From Luteimonas aestuarii (GTDB lineage: Bacteria > Pseudomonadota > Gammaproteobacteria > Xanthomonadales > Xanthomonadaceae): DNA of 64,000 bases. Below the pieces are notes generated by a model. That model had not been told where the DNA came from. It made no database searches and saw nothing but the letters and a program-made list of their open reading frames with translations. Where the stretch lies: assembly GCF_004357985.1 (NCBI RefSeq), contig NZ_SMTF01000018.1:1-64000 (forward strand), written 5' to 3'. Both the position numbers and the translations under genes were made by a program. Of the stretch, positions 29,017 to 38,066 are shown piece after piece. Each line of letters begins with the position of its first letter. Positions within the stretch are counted from its first letter, which is position 1.

Positions 29017-30122
29017 ACTTCGCATCCGTTCCCGAGCTGCTGGAGGACATCCGCAACGGTCGGATGGTGGTCATCGTCGACGACGAGGACCGCGAGAACG
29101 AGGGCGACCTGATCATGGCCGCCGAGCTGGTCAAGCCGTCCGACATCAATTTCATGGTCACCCACGCGCGCGGCCTGGTGTGCCTGTCGCTGACCCGCGA
29201 GCGCAGCGCGCAACTGGGGCTGGCACCGATGGTCCAGCGCAACACCGCGCAGTTCCAGACCAATTTCACCGTCAGCATCGAGGCCGCCGAAGGCGTCACC
29301 ACCGGCATCTCCGCCTACGACCGTGCGCACACCATCCGCACCGCGGTGCGACCGGATGCGAAGCCAAGCGACCTGTCTCAGCCCGGCCACATCTTCCCGC
29401 TGGTCGCGCAACCCGGGGGCGTGCTCAATCGCGCCGGCCATACCGAAGCGGCCAGCGACCTGGCGCTGCTGGCCGGGCTGGAGCCGGCGGGCGTGCTGGT
29501 GGAGGTGCTCAACGCCGACGGCACCATGGCGCGGCGGCCGCAGCTGGAAGCGTTCGCGCGCGAGCACGGCCTCAAGATCGGATCGATCGCGGACCTCATC
29601 GCGCACCGGTTGGCCACCGAACACACCGTCGAGCGCGTCGACGAGCGCGGCATCGACACCGAGTTCGGTCCGTTCCGGCTGGTGACGTATCGCGACCGCA
29701 TCGCCCACGAGTTGCACTTCGCGCTGGTACGCGGCACGCCCGATGCCGCCACCCCGGCCCTGGTGCGGGTGCAGGTGGAGAACCCGCTGAGCGACCTGCT
29801 GCACTGGCGCCGCGACGACTTCGGCGTGGCCGCCACCGACGCCCTGCGCGCGATCGCGGCCGAAGGGCAGGGCGCGATGGTGGTGTTGTCGGCGCCGCGC
29901 GACAGCGAGGCGCTGCTGGCCCGCCTGCAGGCAACGCCCGCCGGGGCCGCCGTGGCGGTTGGTCCGTCCGGCCGCGATGCCGGGCAGTGGCGCCGCAACG
30001 GCGCCGGCGCGCAGATCCTGCACGACCTGGGCTACGGCCGACTTCGCGTACTGGGTACGCCACGTCGGCAGGTGGCGCTGGCCGGTTTCGGGTTGGAGAT
30101 CGTGGAGTACCTGGGCCGGTAG
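29013..30122 (+). CDS. ribBA: 3,4-dihydroxy-2-butanone 4-phosphate synthase with degenerate GTP cyclohydrolase II domain
   Basis: The 369 residues contain an active-looking RibB domain (1-200; DDEDRENEGDLIMAAE acidic metal site and GHTEA) that makes the four-carbon unit for lumazine. The second half has the RibA fold but lacks the zinc-binding Cys cluster (the usual SECLTGDxxxSxxCDCG region reads ENPLSDLLHWRRDDFG), so it should have no GTP cyclohydrolase II activity. This matches RibBX proteins of many proteobacteria; a separate ribA is expected elsewhere in the genome. Confidence 0.92.
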   Translation: MNFASVPELLEDIRNGRMVVIVDDEDRENEGDLIMAAELVKPSDINFMVTHARGLVCLSLTRERSAQLGLAPMVQRNTAQFQTNFTVSIEAAEGVTTGISAYDRAHTIRTAVRPDAKPSDLSQPGHIFPLVAQPGGVLNRAGHTEAASDLALLAGLEPAGVLVEVLNADGTMARRPQLEAFAREHGLKIGSIADLIAHRLATEHTVERVDERGIDTEFGPFRLVTYRDRIAHELHFALVRGTPDAATPALVRVQVENPLSDLLHWRRDDFGVAATDALRAIAAEGQGAMVVLSAPRDSEALLARLQATPAGAAVAVGPSGRDAGQWRRNGAGAQILHDLGYGRLRVLGTPRRQVALAGFGLEIVEYLGR

Positions 30123-30152
30123 GTACGCACGCCGCCGCGTCCGGACGATCAT

Positions 30153-30201
<49 letters not shown>

Positions 30202-30260
30202 CGCCGCTGCCCTTGTCCCGGGCACTGTAGAATCGCCCCTTCCCCTGCAGAACCGTCCGC

Positions 30261-30728
30261 ATGAGCCATTACGAAGGCGACCTGCGCGCCCCCGAAGGCG
30301 CGCGCTTCGCGATCATCGCCAGCCGCTGGAACCCGCGCATCACCGACGCGCTGGTGGCCGGCGCGCGCAAGGCGTTCGCCGACCACGGCGTGGCCGAGGA
30401 CGCGCTGGACGTGGTGCGCGTGCCCGGCGCGTGGGAGATACCGCCCGTCGCCGCACGGTTGGCCGCGGCCCGGGGCCACAGCGCCATCGTTGCGCTGGGT
30501 TGCGTGGTGCGCGGCGATACGCGTCATTTCGAACAGGTGGCCGACGGCTGCAGCGAGGCCCTGATGGCGGTTTCGCTGGACCACGGCATCCCGGTCGCCA
30601 ACGGCGTGCTGGCCGTGGACCGCCACGAGGATGCGCAGAAGCGCGCCGGTGGCAGCCACGGCAACAAGGGCGAGGAGTGCGCGTTGGTCGCGATCGAAAT
30701 GGCCAACCTCCTGGAGCGCCTGCCATGA
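30261..30728 (+). CDS. ribH: 6,7-dimethyl-8-ribityllumazine synthase
   Basis: The 155-residue enzyme condenses the RibD and RibB products to lumazine. Family segments seen: [36 protein letters not shown] and [17 protein letters not shown] (usually NGILTxExxxQAxxR). It overlaps nusB by 4 bases, the common ribH-nusB pairing. Confidence 0.96.
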   Translation: MSHYEGDLRAPEGARFAIIASRWNPRITDALVAGARKAFADHGVAEDALDVVRVPGAWEIPPVAARLAAARGHSAIVALGCVVRGDTRHFEQVADGCSEALMAVSLDHGIPVANGVLAVDRHEDAQKRAGGSHGNKGEECALVAIEMANLLERLP

Positions 30729-31183
30729 ACCGCCAGCGCAGGGACGGGATCGACCCGGTCGCGCGTTCGCGCGCGCGTCGCCGCGCATTGCAGGCGGTGT
30801 ATGCCATGCAGCTGTCGGGCGTGGATGCGAAGAACGCCATCGCCCAGTTCGCGCACGAGCAGGCGCGCGAGCCGGCGGACCTGGTGTATTTCGAGGACCT
30901 GGTGCGCGGCGTCGGAGGCCACCATCGCGAACTCGACGCAGCGCTGGCGCCGTTCCTCGATCGCAACGTGGAAGAAGTCGACGCCATCGAACGCGCGATG
31001 CTGCGCATCGCCGCCTACGAGCTGCTGCACCGGCTGGACGTGCCGTACCGCGTGGTCATCGACGAAGCCTTGAACACGGTCAAGCGCTTCGGTTCCGAGC
31101 ACGGCCATACCTATGTCAACGGCGTGCTCGATCGTGCCGCCGCGGAGTGGCGCAGCGCCGAGGCACAGGGCGCGCGCAGGTAG
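30725..31183 (+). CDS. nusB: Transcription antitermination factor NusB
   Basis: The 152-residue all-helical protein binds boxA RNA with NusE (S10) in rRNA antitermination. Recognised from position after ribH and from the segments [34 protein letters not shown] and [20 protein letters not shown], which are characteristic. The start ATG 30725 overlaps the ribH stop. Confidence 0.96.
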   Translation: MNRQRRDGIDPVARSRARRRALQAVYAMQLSGVDAKNAIAQFAHEQAREPADLVYFEDLVRGVGGHHRELDAALAPFLDRNVEEVDAIERAMLRIAAYELLHRLDVPYRVVIDEALNTVKRFGSEHGHTYVNGVLDRAAAEWRSAEAQGARR

Positions 31184-31197
31184 CGGCGTCGCCGCGC

Positions 31198-32148
31198 ATG
31201 GAATTCGACCTGATCGCCCGCATCCGCGCACGCGCCCCCACGCGCCACGACGTGGTGCTCGGCATCGGTGACGATGCCGCGTTGCTGCAGGTGCCGGAGG
31301 GCCGGCAGCTGGTGGTGGCGATGGACACCCTGAACAGCGGCGTGCATTTCCCCGAGGGCACCGCGCCGGTCGACATCGGCTGGAAGTCGCTCGCGGTGAA
31401 CCTGTCCGACCTTGCCGCCATGGGCGCGCGACCGGCGTGGTGCACGCTGTCGCTGTCCCTGCCGGAGGCGGATGCCGCCTGGATCGATGGCTTCCTCGAT
31501 GGCTTCCTGGCATTGGCGAAGGAATTCGACGTTGCGCTGGTGGGCGGCGATACCACGCGCGGGCCACTGTCAGTGTGCGTGACCGCGCACGGCCTGGTCG
31601 AGCCCGCGCGGGCATTGCGCCGCGATGGTGCACGCGTTGGCGACGATGTCTGGGTCACCGGTACGCTGGGGGACGCGGCCGCCGCGCTCGCGCTCCTGCA
31701 ACGCGGCGAAGCGGTGGCAGACGCGTTGAGGGTGCGACTCGATCGCCCCGTGCCGCGCGTTGCGGCGGGGCAGGCGCTGGCGGGCATCGCGCATGCCTGC
31801 ATCGACGTGTCCGATGGCTTGCTGGCGGATCTGGGGCACGTCTGCGCGGCGAGTGGCGTGGGCGCCGCGGTCCAAGTCGACCGGCTTCCCGCTTCGCCGG
31901 CCTTGTCGGACATGGGGGTCGACGACGCGTTGCGACGGCAGTGGCAGGCATCGGGTGGCGACGATTACGAGCTGTGCTTCAGCGCTGCCGCGGCGTCGCG
32001 ACACCGGATCGCGCAGGCGATGTCGGACCTGCAGGTCAGCGTGCGCAGGATCGGCAGCATCGTCGTCGGCGACGGCGTCGATGTGCTGCAGGCCGATGGC
32101 GCGCGATGGCGGCCGTCGCGCCCGGGTTATCGTCACTTTTCCGACTGA
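31198..32148 (+). CDS. thiL: Thiamine-monophosphate kinase
   Basis: It phosphorylates TMP to thiamine diphosphate. 316 residues from ATG 31198 (MEFDLIARIRARAPTRHDVV). Family motifs: GIGDDAALL, VNLSDLAAMGA, GGDTTRGPL, DVSDGLLADLGH and SGGDDYELCFS. It follows nusB by 14 bases in the same operon and overlaps the convergent downstream gene by 16 bases. Confidence 0.95.
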   Translation: MEFDLIARIRARAPTRHDVVLGIGDDAALLQVPEGRQLVVAMDTLNSGVHFPEGTAPVDIGWKSLAVNLSDLAAMGARPAWCTLSLSLPEADAAWIDGFLDGFLALAKEFDVALVGGDTTRGPLSVCVTAHGLVEPARALRRDGARVGDDVWVTGTLGDAAAALALLQRGEAVADALRVRLDRPVPRVAAGQALAGIAHACIDVSDGLLADLGHVCAASGVGAAVQVDRLPASPALSDMGVDDALRRQWQASGGDDYELCFSAAAASRHRIAQAMSDLQVSVRRIGSIVVGDGVDVLQADGARWRPSRPGYRHFSD

Positions 32149-32690
32149 TGCTTGCCGGGCCGTTGCGACCGTGGCCCAGCCTGGACCAGTTTCCACATCC
32201 CGGCGCAGGCGAACAGCGGTAACCAGACCCATCGCAGTTCCGACAGCAGGGTGGCCAGCCCGCGTGCATTGAAGAAGTTGCCGGCGAAGGGCGACACCAG
32301 GATCGGCCGCCAGGGCGCGAAATGGCGATGCTCGCTCCACGGCCATGCCAAGGCCACGCCCAGCCCGCCCGACGTCATTGCGTCGAGCAGCGGATGCGAC
32401 AGCGTGCAGACGAACAGCCATGCCGCGGCCTGCCAAGGCGTACTGCGCAGCCAGCGCGCTGCGCAGGCACCGGCGAGTGCGACCAGCGCGGCGAAGGCGA
32501 GCGAATGCGTCGCGCCGCGGTGGCCCCATGCCTCCGCGTAGGCAATGTCGAATGCGAAGGCCAGCATGTCCGCGTCCGGCAGGATGGCGGCGGCGACACC
32601 CGCGGCCAGCAGCGGTCGGGAGATGCGTCCTCGCTCCGACGCGAGGTACAAGGCCAGCGGAACCGCGGCGTGGGTGATGACGGTCGGCAT
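32133..32690 (-). CDS. YdjM-like membrane-bound metal-dependent hydrolase family protein
   Basis: The 185-residue protein starts at ATG 32690 ([20 protein letters not shown]). It has four to five hydrophobic segments and the family motifs ILPDADML, HRGATHSL and SHPLLDAMTSGG, whose His and Asp residues are the presumed metal site. These inner membrane proteins (DUF457 type) are linked to lipid or LPS-related functions in a few cases, but no reaction is assured. Its start overlaps the yraN stop by one base. Confidence 0.85.
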   Translation of the reverse strand: MPTVITHAAVPLALYLASERGRISRPLLAAGVAAAILPDADMLAFAFDIAYAEAWGHRGATHSLAFAALVALAGACAARWLRSTPWQAAAWLFVCTLSHPLLDAMTSGGLGVALAWPWSEHRHFAPWRPILVSPFAGNFFNARGLATLLSELRWVWLPLFACAGMWKLVQAGPRSQRPGKHQSEK

Positions 32691-33055
32691 CAAGCGTCAT
32701 CCGCGCGAAACGCATCGCGCAGCCAGTGCAGCACGGGAGCGTCCGGGTCGCCGGTGGCTTCCACCACGTCGAAGCGGCACGCGGCATCGCGGAACTGCCG
32801 ATGCCCGGCGAGGAAGGCCTGGGCGGCATGGACCAGCCTGCGGCGCTTGCCGGCATCGATCGAGGCCGCGCCGCCCCCGAAGCGGGCGCTGGCGCGATAG
32901 CGCACCTCCACGAAGACCAGGGTGTCGCCGTCCAGCATCACCAGGTCGAGTTCGCCACCGCGGAAGCTGGCATTCGTCGCGACGGGTCGCAGGCCTGCGG
33001 CGATCAGATGCCGGTGCGCGGCGGCTTCCACCTGCGCACCGCGTCCATGCGTCAT
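32690..33055 (-). CDS. yraN: YraN/UPF0102 family endonuclease-like protein
   Basis: The 121-residue protein starts at ATG 33055 ([20 protein letters not shown]). It has the restriction-endonuclease-like core of the family: [21 protein letters not shown]. The biochemical role is not established. It follows lpoA by 7 bases, and the order rsmI / lpoA-yraN matches the yraL/yraM-yraN arrangement of other gammaproteobacteria. Confidence 0.93.
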   Translation of the reverse strand: MTHGRGAQVEAAAHRHLIAAGLRPVATNASFRGGELDLVMLDGDTLVFVEVRYRASARFGGGAASIDAGKRRRLVHAAQAFLAGHRQFRDAACRFDVVEATGDPDAPVLHWLRDAFRADDA

Positions 33056-33062
33056 GGCGGGC

Positions 33063-34238
33063 TCAGTCGCGCTGCGCCACCACCGCGCCGCCACTGAACG
33101 TCGCCCATGCGGGCTGGCGCACGACGGTGCCATCGGCCTGCAGGCCGAGTTGCCCGGTGGCGCCGTTGATGCGGGCCGTGGGGTTGCTGGCGAGGTGGTA
33201 CAGCCAGCCGCTCAACAGCCAAGCATCATGGCCGAAGGCGAACAGGCGGGCCGCGGGTCCGCGCGCGGTCGGCAGGTCGCGGCCCAGCGTGGCGGCGTTG
33301 GGCAGGGCGGACGTGCCACCCACCACCCAGGCTTCCGACGGGAACACGATGCCGTCCAGCGCGCGATCCTCTTCGGCCTTGCCGGTCCCCGAGGTGATCT
33401 GCGCGGTCGCGATCCGCAGCCGCTGGCTGAGGCCGGCGGCCGCGAGTTGCGGTGCGACCAGGCGCGCCTGGTTGCCGCGCAGGGCCAGCACCACCGCATC
33501 CACGCCCCCTTCCCGCGAGGCGGAGGCACGCAACGCCGAGGTCAGGTCGCCGGGCGTCTCGCCGACTACCGCGAGCGTATCGACGATTTCGCCGCCGTCG
33601 GCCTGCAGCACCGCGCGCAAGGCGTTGACGCTGCGGTTGGCGCCGTCGTCGCCGCTGCTGAGCACCAGCACGCGGCGTGCGTTGCGAGCCGACAGGTAGT
33701 TGCCGATCGCGCGGCCTTCGTCTTCCGGCGACAGGCCGAACGCGGCGACATTGGTGCCCAGGGTGGCGTCGCTGCTGTTCAGCGTCACGATCGGCTGCGC
33801 GGACGGGGACGACGCAATGGCCACCACCTCCTCGCGACCCAGCGGGCCGAGCACCTGGTCCGCCCCTTCCGACAGTGCACGCGCCAGCGCGGCCGATGCG
33901 CCGGATGCGGTGCCGGTGGTGTCGTAGAACGCGAGTTCCGGGCGCGGCCTGCGTTCGCCGTAGTAGCCGGCCAGCAGGCCGTCGCGGACCGAACCCGCGG
34001 CCGTCGCCAGCGAGCCGGTCATCGGCAGCAGCACGGCCAGCTTGCGCGGTGGGCGATAGCCGTCCGATTCGGCGGGCGGTCGGGTCTCGTCGAAGGTCCA
34101 GTGCGTGCCGGGGCCGGCGTCCTCGACGACTTCGGTCGCCGTGGGCTGCGCCACCTGCACGCTGGCGCAACCGGCGAGCGACAGCAGCAGGGCTGCAAGC
34201 ACCGGGGACAGCGGGATCCTTTTCGCCGACATGCGCAT
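33063..34238 (-). CDS. lpoA: Penicillin-binding protein activator LpoA, short form (lipoprotein)
   Basis: The 391-residue outer membrane lipoprotein (lipobox LAGC, Cys24) resembles the C-terminal periplasmic-binding-protein-like domain of LpoA ([22 protein letters not shown]). In E. coli LpoA stimulates PBP1A and has an additional N-terminal TPR domain; that domain is absent here. The start at 34238 has GGAG just upstream on the minus strand; ATG 34232 is an alternative. It is divergent from rsmI with a 57-base shared promoter region (minus-strand TAGAAT at 34267-34272 is a -10 candidate). Confidence 0.9.
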   Translation of the reverse strand: MRMSAKRIPLSPVLAALLLSLAGCASVQVAQPTATEVVEDAGPGTHWTFDETRPPAESDGYRPPRKLAVLLPMTGSLATAAGSVRDGLLAGYYGERRPRPELAFYDTTGTASGASAALARALSEGADQVLGPLGREEVVAIASSPSAQPIVTLNSSDATLGTNVAAFGLSPEDEGRAIGNYLSARNARRVLVLSSGDDGANRSVNALRAVLQADGGEIVDTLAVVGETPGDLTSALRASASREGGVDAVVLALRGNQARLVAPQLAAAGLSQRLRIATAQITSGTGKAEEDRALDGIVFPSEAWVVGGTSALPNAATLGRDLPTARGPAARLFAFGHDAWLLSGWLYHLASNPTARINGATGQLGLQADGTVVRQPAWATFSGGAVVAQRD

Positions 34239-34295
34239 GGTGGCTCCGTGCGGGACAATGGCCGCCGATTCTACCGTCACGTTAGTGAGGACACG

Positions 34296-35147
34296 ATGGC
34301 CGGCCCCGAACCCCAAGGCGTGCCAGGCACGCTGCACGTGGTGGCCACGCCCATCGGCAACCTCGGCGACCTGTCGACGCGCGCGCAGGCGGTGTTGCGC
34401 GGGGTCTCGGCGATCTGCGCCGAGGACACGCGCCGCAGCGGCCAGCTGCTGGCGTATTTCGGCATCAACACGCCGCTGGTGGCCCTGCACGAACACAACG
34501 AGGATGCGCTGGCGCAGCGCATCGTGCAGCGCCTGCTGGCGGGCGAGTCGCTGGCGCTGGTCAGCGATGCGGGCACGCCGCTGGTCAGCGACCCGGGCTA
34601 CCGGCTGGTGCGGGCGGCGCGCGCAGCCGGGGTGAAGACCAGCCCGGTGCCCGGTGCCTGCGCCGCCATCGCCGCGCTCAGCGTGGCCGGACTGGCCAGC
34701 GACCGCTTCACGTTCGAAGGCTTCCTGCCGGCGAAGGCCGCGGCGCGGCGCGAACGCCTGCAGCGGCTCTCGGGCGAGCCGCGCACCTTGGTGATCTACG
34801 AATCCTCGCACCGCATCGTCGAGACCCTCGAGGACATGGGCGTGGCATTCGGCGCCGACCGTCCCGCGGTACTGGCGCGCGAGCTGACCAAGCTGTTCGA
34901 AACCGTGCTCGATGGCACGCTGGCCGACCTGCTGGCGGCAGTGACCGCGGACGACAACCAGCGCAAGGGCGAGTTCGTGCTGGTGGTCGAGGGTGCGGGC
35001 GACGATGCCGAGGCGCAACTCGCGGAAGGCCGTCGCGTCTACGCCTTGCTCAACGCGCACCTGCCGCCATCATCGTCGGCGAAGTTGGCCGCCGAGATCA
35101 CCGGCGCGCCGCGCAAGGCGCTGTACGGCATGAAGGACGGCGAGTGA
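34296..35147 (+). CDS. rsmI: 16S rRNA (cytidine-1402 2'-O)-methyltransferase RsmI
   Basis: The 283-residue methyltransferase of the tetrapyrrole-methylase fold modifies C1402 in the ribosomal P site. Motifs: LHVVATPIGNLGDLSTRAQ, CAEDTRRS, LVSDAGTPLVSDPGYRLV and PSVVPG-like PVPGACA. ATG 34296 follows GTGAGG. It is divergent from lpoA. Confidence 0.96.
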   Translation: MAGPEPQGVPGTLHVVATPIGNLGDLSTRAQAVLRGVSAICAEDTRRSGQLLAYFGINTPLVALHEHNEDALAQRIVQRLLAGESLALVSDAGTPLVSDPGYRLVRAARAAGVKTSPVPGACAAIAALSVAGLASDRFTFEGFLPAKAAARRERLQRLSGEPRTLVIYESSHRIVETLEDMGVAFGADRPAVLARELTKLFETVLDGTLADLLAAVTADDNQRKGEFVLVVEGAGDDAEAQLAEGRRVYALLNAHLPPSSSAKLAAEITGAPRKALYGMKDGE

Positions 35148-35169
35148 TGCCCCGCATGCAACCGGGCGC

Positions 35170-36345
35170 ATGACGATGGAGGCCTGGCGCGTCTTCGCGG
35201 TGTTCCTGCGCCTGGGCCTGACCTCGTTCGGCGGCCCGATCGCGCACCTGGGCTACTTCCGCGAGGCCTTCGTCACGCGCCTGCGCTGGCTGCGCGACGA
35301 CGAGTACGCCGAACTGGTGGCGATCTGCCAGTTCCTGCCGGGACCGGCCAGCAGCCAGGTCGGCATGGCGATCGGCCTGCGGCGCGCGGGCCTGTCCGGC
35401 GCGCTGGCGGCGTGGGTCGGATTCACCCTGCCGTCGGCGCTGGTGATGATCGGGCTGGCGCTGGGCGTGCTGCATGGCGGGGCAGGGATTCCGCCGGGCG
35501 TGGTGCACGGCATGAAGCTGGTGGCGGTGGCGGTGGTGGCGCATGCGGTGTGGGGCATGGCGCGCGGCTTCTGTCGCACACTGCCGGCCGCGCTGCTGAC
35601 GCTGGCCTGCGCCGTGCTGTTGCTGGCGTGGCCGATGGCGTGGATGCAATGGCTGGTGATCGCCGCGGGTGCGCTGGTGGGGCTGGGCTGGCGCAGTGCG
35701 GTGTCGGCTGGCGAAGGGCCTGGCTTCAACGTGGCCGTCCCGCGGCGGCCCGGTGCGTTCGCGCTGGCGGCCTTCGCCCTGCTGTTCGGATTGCCTCTGC
35801 TCGGATTTGCCTCCGGTTCGACGGGGGATGTGTTCTCGGCGTTCTATCGTGCCGGTGCGCTGGTGTTCGGCGGCGGGCACGTGGTGATGCCGCTGCTCGA
35901 TACCGCCGTGGTGGCGCCCGGCTGGCTGTCGCAGGACGACTTCCTCGCAGGCTACGGCGCGGTGCAAGCGGTGCCGGGCCCCTTGTTCACGTTCGCGGGC
36001 TACCTCGGGGCCGCGATGTCCGCGGGGCCGGGGGGCTGGGCCGGCGGCGTGCTCGCGCTGCTGGCGGTCTTCCTGCCGTCGCTGCTGCTGGTGCTGGGCG
36101 TACTGCCGTTCTGGCGCCACGTGCGTCGTTGGCCGCGGATGCGCGCCGCACTGGCTGGCGTGAATGCCGCGGTGGTGGGCCTGCTGCTGGCGGCGCTGGT
36201 CGATCCGGTCGCGCGCAGCGCGTTGCTCGGCGTCGGTGACGTGCTGCTGGTGATGGCGGCGCTGGTCGCGATGCAGGCGCTGCGGGTGCCGGCGTGGGGG
36301 GTGGTGCTGGCCTTCGTCTTCGGCGGCTGGTGGTTCGGCGGCTGA
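35170..36345 (+). CDS. chrA: Chromate transporter ChrA family
   Basis: The 391-residue integral membrane protein has two homologous CHR domains, each opening with a conserved motif: RLGLTSFGGPIAHLGYFREAF, followed by CQFLPGPASSQVGMAIG, in the first half, and AGALVFGGGHVVMPLL with VQAVPGPLFTFAGYLGA in the second. Long-chain CHR proteins export chromate in proton-linked fashion, though many members have not been tested. It lies 22 bases after rsmI and just before rnpB, a position where this gene is not usual, so it may be an acquired insertion. Confidence 0.9.
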   Translation: MTMEAWRVFAVFLRLGLTSFGGPIAHLGYFREAFVTRLRWLRDDEYAELVAICQFLPGPASSQVGMAIGLRRAGLSGALAAWVGFTLPSALVMIGLALGVLHGGAGIPPGVVHGMKLVAVAVVAHAVWGMARGFCRTLPAALLTLACAVLLLAWPMAWMQWLVIAAGALVGLGWRSAVSAGEGPGFNVAVPRRPGAFALAAFALLFGLPLLGFASGSTGDVFSAFYRAGALVFGGGHVVMPLLDTAVVAPGWLSQDDFLAGYGAVQAVPGPLFTFAGYLGAAMSAGPGGWAGGVLALLAVFLPSLLLVLGVLPFWRHVRRWPRMRAALAGVNAAVVGLLLAALVDPVARSALLGVGDVLLVMAALVAMQALRVPAWGVVLAFVFGGWWFGG

Positions 36346-36373
36346 GTACAGGCATCGCAACGCGGCATGCGTG

Positions 36374-36379
36374 CGACAA
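36374..36379 (+). promoter_or_regulatory. -10-like GACAAT before rnpB
   Basis: TGCGACAATG lies 10 bases before the RNase P RNA. No clear -35 sequence is found upstream, so the assignment is tentative. Confidence 0.4.
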
Positions 36380-36388
36380 TGCGCGCGG

Positions 36389-36745
36389 CGGAGTCGGCCA
36401 GACAGTCGCGTCACTCTTCGGAGTGCCGAGGAAAGTCCGGGCTCCACAGGGCACGGTGCCAGGTAACGCCTGGGCGGCGCGAGCCGACGGAAAGTGCAAC
36501 AGAAAGATACCGCCGAACGGCGTCGAAAGACGTGCGTGGCAAGGGTGAAATGGTGCGGTAAGAGCGCACCGCGAGCCTGGCAACAGGCCGGCACGGCAAA
36601 CCCCACCGGGAGCAAGACCAAATAGGGAGACGATGCCGTGGCCCGCGGTGTCTCCGGGTAGGTTGCTCGAGCGTATCGGTGACGATGCGCCTAGAGGAAT
36701 GACTGTCCACGACAGAACCCGGCTTACCGGCCGGCTCCGCCCCCC
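36389..36745 (+). ncRNA. rnpB: RNase P RNA (class A)
   Basis: This catalytic RNA cleaves the 5' leader of tRNA precursors. Conserved segments are plain: CCAGACAGTCGC near the 5' end, GAGGAAAGTCCGGGCTCC, GGTGCCAGGTAACGCCTGG, AGTGCAACAGAAAGATACCG, GGTAAGAGCGCACCG, AAACCCCACCGGGAGCAAG, and near the 3' end AGAGGAATGACTGTCCACGA and GACAGAACCCGGCTTA. The termini GGAGTCGGCC and GGCCGGCTCC pair. Its location between rsmI and the dcw cluster matches other gammaproteobacteria. Ends are good to within about 5 bases. A small AACAA/TTGTT hairpin with T residues (about 36746-36760) follows. Confidence 0.97.
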
Positions 36746-36815
36746 AACAATCGTTGTTTTCAAAGCGACCTCATGGCCGTTTTTTGGAACATGCCAACGT
36801 GACTATTCCCGACCT

Positions 36816-37030
36816 CCTTCGCCCTTCCCCTGCTTGCGGGGGAAGGGAACGGGATGGGGGCGGACAGCCGCGACGCTGCCGGGCGTGCCCCCACCCCATC
36901 CCTCCCCCGCACGCGGGAGAGGGGGCGAGAACGGTTCGAGGTGGCGGGAAGGATGGGGGCGGACGGTCGCGACGCTGCTGGCCGTGTCCCCACCCCAACC
37001 CTCCCCCGTAAACGGAGGAGGGGGCGGTAG
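36816..37030. repeat. Three copies of the G/C-rich palindromic spacer repeat
   Basis: Copies are centred near 36834, 36911 and 37005; each has arms such as CCCTCCCCCG and CGGGGGAGGG around a short loop, with flanking CCCCACCCCA or GGGATGGGGGCGG. The sequence between the first and second copies (GGGGGCGGACAGCCGCGACGCTGC) recurs between the second and third with small changes, so they are partly tandem. They occupy the space between rnpB and the TANGO2-like gene; no other gene is seen here. Confidence 0.85.
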
Positions 37031-37058
37031 CGCGACAGGGGCGAACAGAGGCTTCGCT

Positions 37059-37820
37059 TCAGTCCACCGCCAGCACCGTCCCACCCTCGAACACCCCGCC
37101 CGGACCGAACCGGCGTTCCGCGATCCAGCCGCGCCCATCGTGGTCGATCGCGATCAGGGTGCTGGCGCGGGTGCCGTAGCGGGGGCCGCGGATGAAGGCG
37201 GGGGAGAGCACGCGCTCCAGTTCCAGGCCCACGCCGGTGTCGGGCAGTGCGGCGTCATCCGCGGGTGTTTCGTCGGCCAGTGCGGCCCAGAATGGTTCGA
37301 AATCGTCGTCGCCGGAAGCGATCCATTCGCCGAGGCGTTGTTGCAACATGACCACCTTCGGCCACGGTTCATCGAGGTCGCCGTTCGACAGGCCATGCAC
37401 GCCCGGCGCAAGGCGCGTGCGCCGGGCGGCGGGCGTGTTGCCGACGTACTCGCAGGTCTCGCCATCGGCCAGCAGCAGGTTGAACGGGGCGTAATCCGGC
37501 GCCGGGGCGAGCAAGCGGGCCGCGTGGTCCGAAGCGCTTTCTTCGCTGCCCAGGAAGGCCGTGACCAAGGCGCCGCGGGAGGGCGCGCCCGGCTTGTCGA
37601 CGGTGGGGTCGCGGACATTGGTCACCACGGCCATGCGACCGCCGCGGGCCATGCCGGCCCAGGTGCCGCCCGACTGCAGGTCGCGCCCCGCCACGATGCC
37701 TGCCGGGCCGGTCCAGCGCGCCAACGGGGTGGCCTGTCGATCATGGAATTCGTCGCGGTTGCCGGCCAGCAGCAGCCGCCAGCGGGGGTGGGTGTTCCAG
37801 GCGACGGCGAGCAGGCACAT
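37059..37820 (-). CDS. NRDE (TANGO2-like) family protein
   Basis: The 253-residue protein opens MCLLAVAWNTHPRWRLLLAG and carries the name-giving NRDE motif (GNRDEFHDR). The Cys right after Met is usual in the family and may be exposed by Met removal; ATG 37838 six codons upstream is an alternative start. Other conserved stretches: GGTWAGMARGGRMAVVTNVR and HGLSNGDLDEPWPKV. Family members have been linked to heme handling in some organisms, but no activity is settled. A CRP-like palindrome sits directly upstream. Confidence 0.88.
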   Translation of the reverse strand: MCLLAVAWNTHPRWRLLLAGNRDEFHDRQATPLARWTGPAGIVAGRDLQSGGTWAGMARGGRMAVVTNVRDPTVDKPGAPSRGALVTAFLGSEESASDHAARLLAPAPDYAPFNLLLADGETCEYVGNTPAARRTRLAPGVHGLSNGDLDEPWPKVVMLQQRLGEWIASGDDDFEPFWAALADETPADDAALPDTGVGLELERVLSPAFIRGPRYGTRASTLIAIDHDGRGWIAERRFGPGGVFEGGTVLAVD

Positions 37821-37846
37821 CCGCGCATTCTGGGCCATTCGCCGGA

Positions 37847-37879
37847 CGCAATTTTCGTGACGTATCTCACAAAATTGCG
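37847..37879. promoter_or_regulatory. Long palindrome with CRP/Clp-like core
   Basis: The arms CGCAATTTT and AAAATTGCG flank CGTGA-CGTATC-TCACA (37856-37871), nine of ten fixed bases of the CRP consensus TGTGA-N6-TCACA. It lies 27 bases before the favoured start of the TANGO2-like gene (9 bases before the alternative start) and about 160 bases before the mraZ -35 box. A partial direct repeat (CAATTTTCGGAATCTCAAAAAAT) occurs at about 37919-37942 and contains its own hairpin ATCTCA/TGAGAT. Confidence 0.6.
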
Positions 37880-38037
37880 CTGGCTTCGGATCATGCGGGA
37901 GCGACTCGGTGGCTTCCTCAATTTTCGGAATCTCAAAAAATGAGATGAATCAGCGCCTTGTGGATAAAGCTTGAACAACTCTCTGAAGTCTGTCGCAAGT
38001 CTTTGACGGTACAGGTGAAATTTCCCCTCCAAACGTG

Positions 38038-38066
38038 TTGACAACCCTCTGGGCGGGTCATAAGGT
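38038..38066 (+). promoter_or_regulatory. Promoter of the dcw cluster (Pmra)
   Basis: TTGACA at 38038-38043, a 17-base spacer and TAAGGT at 38061-38066 form the best sigma-70 promoter in the window. It lies about 85-110 bases before mraZ. The MraZ boxes start within its -10 element, so MraZ binding would block initiation. Confidence 0.8.
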
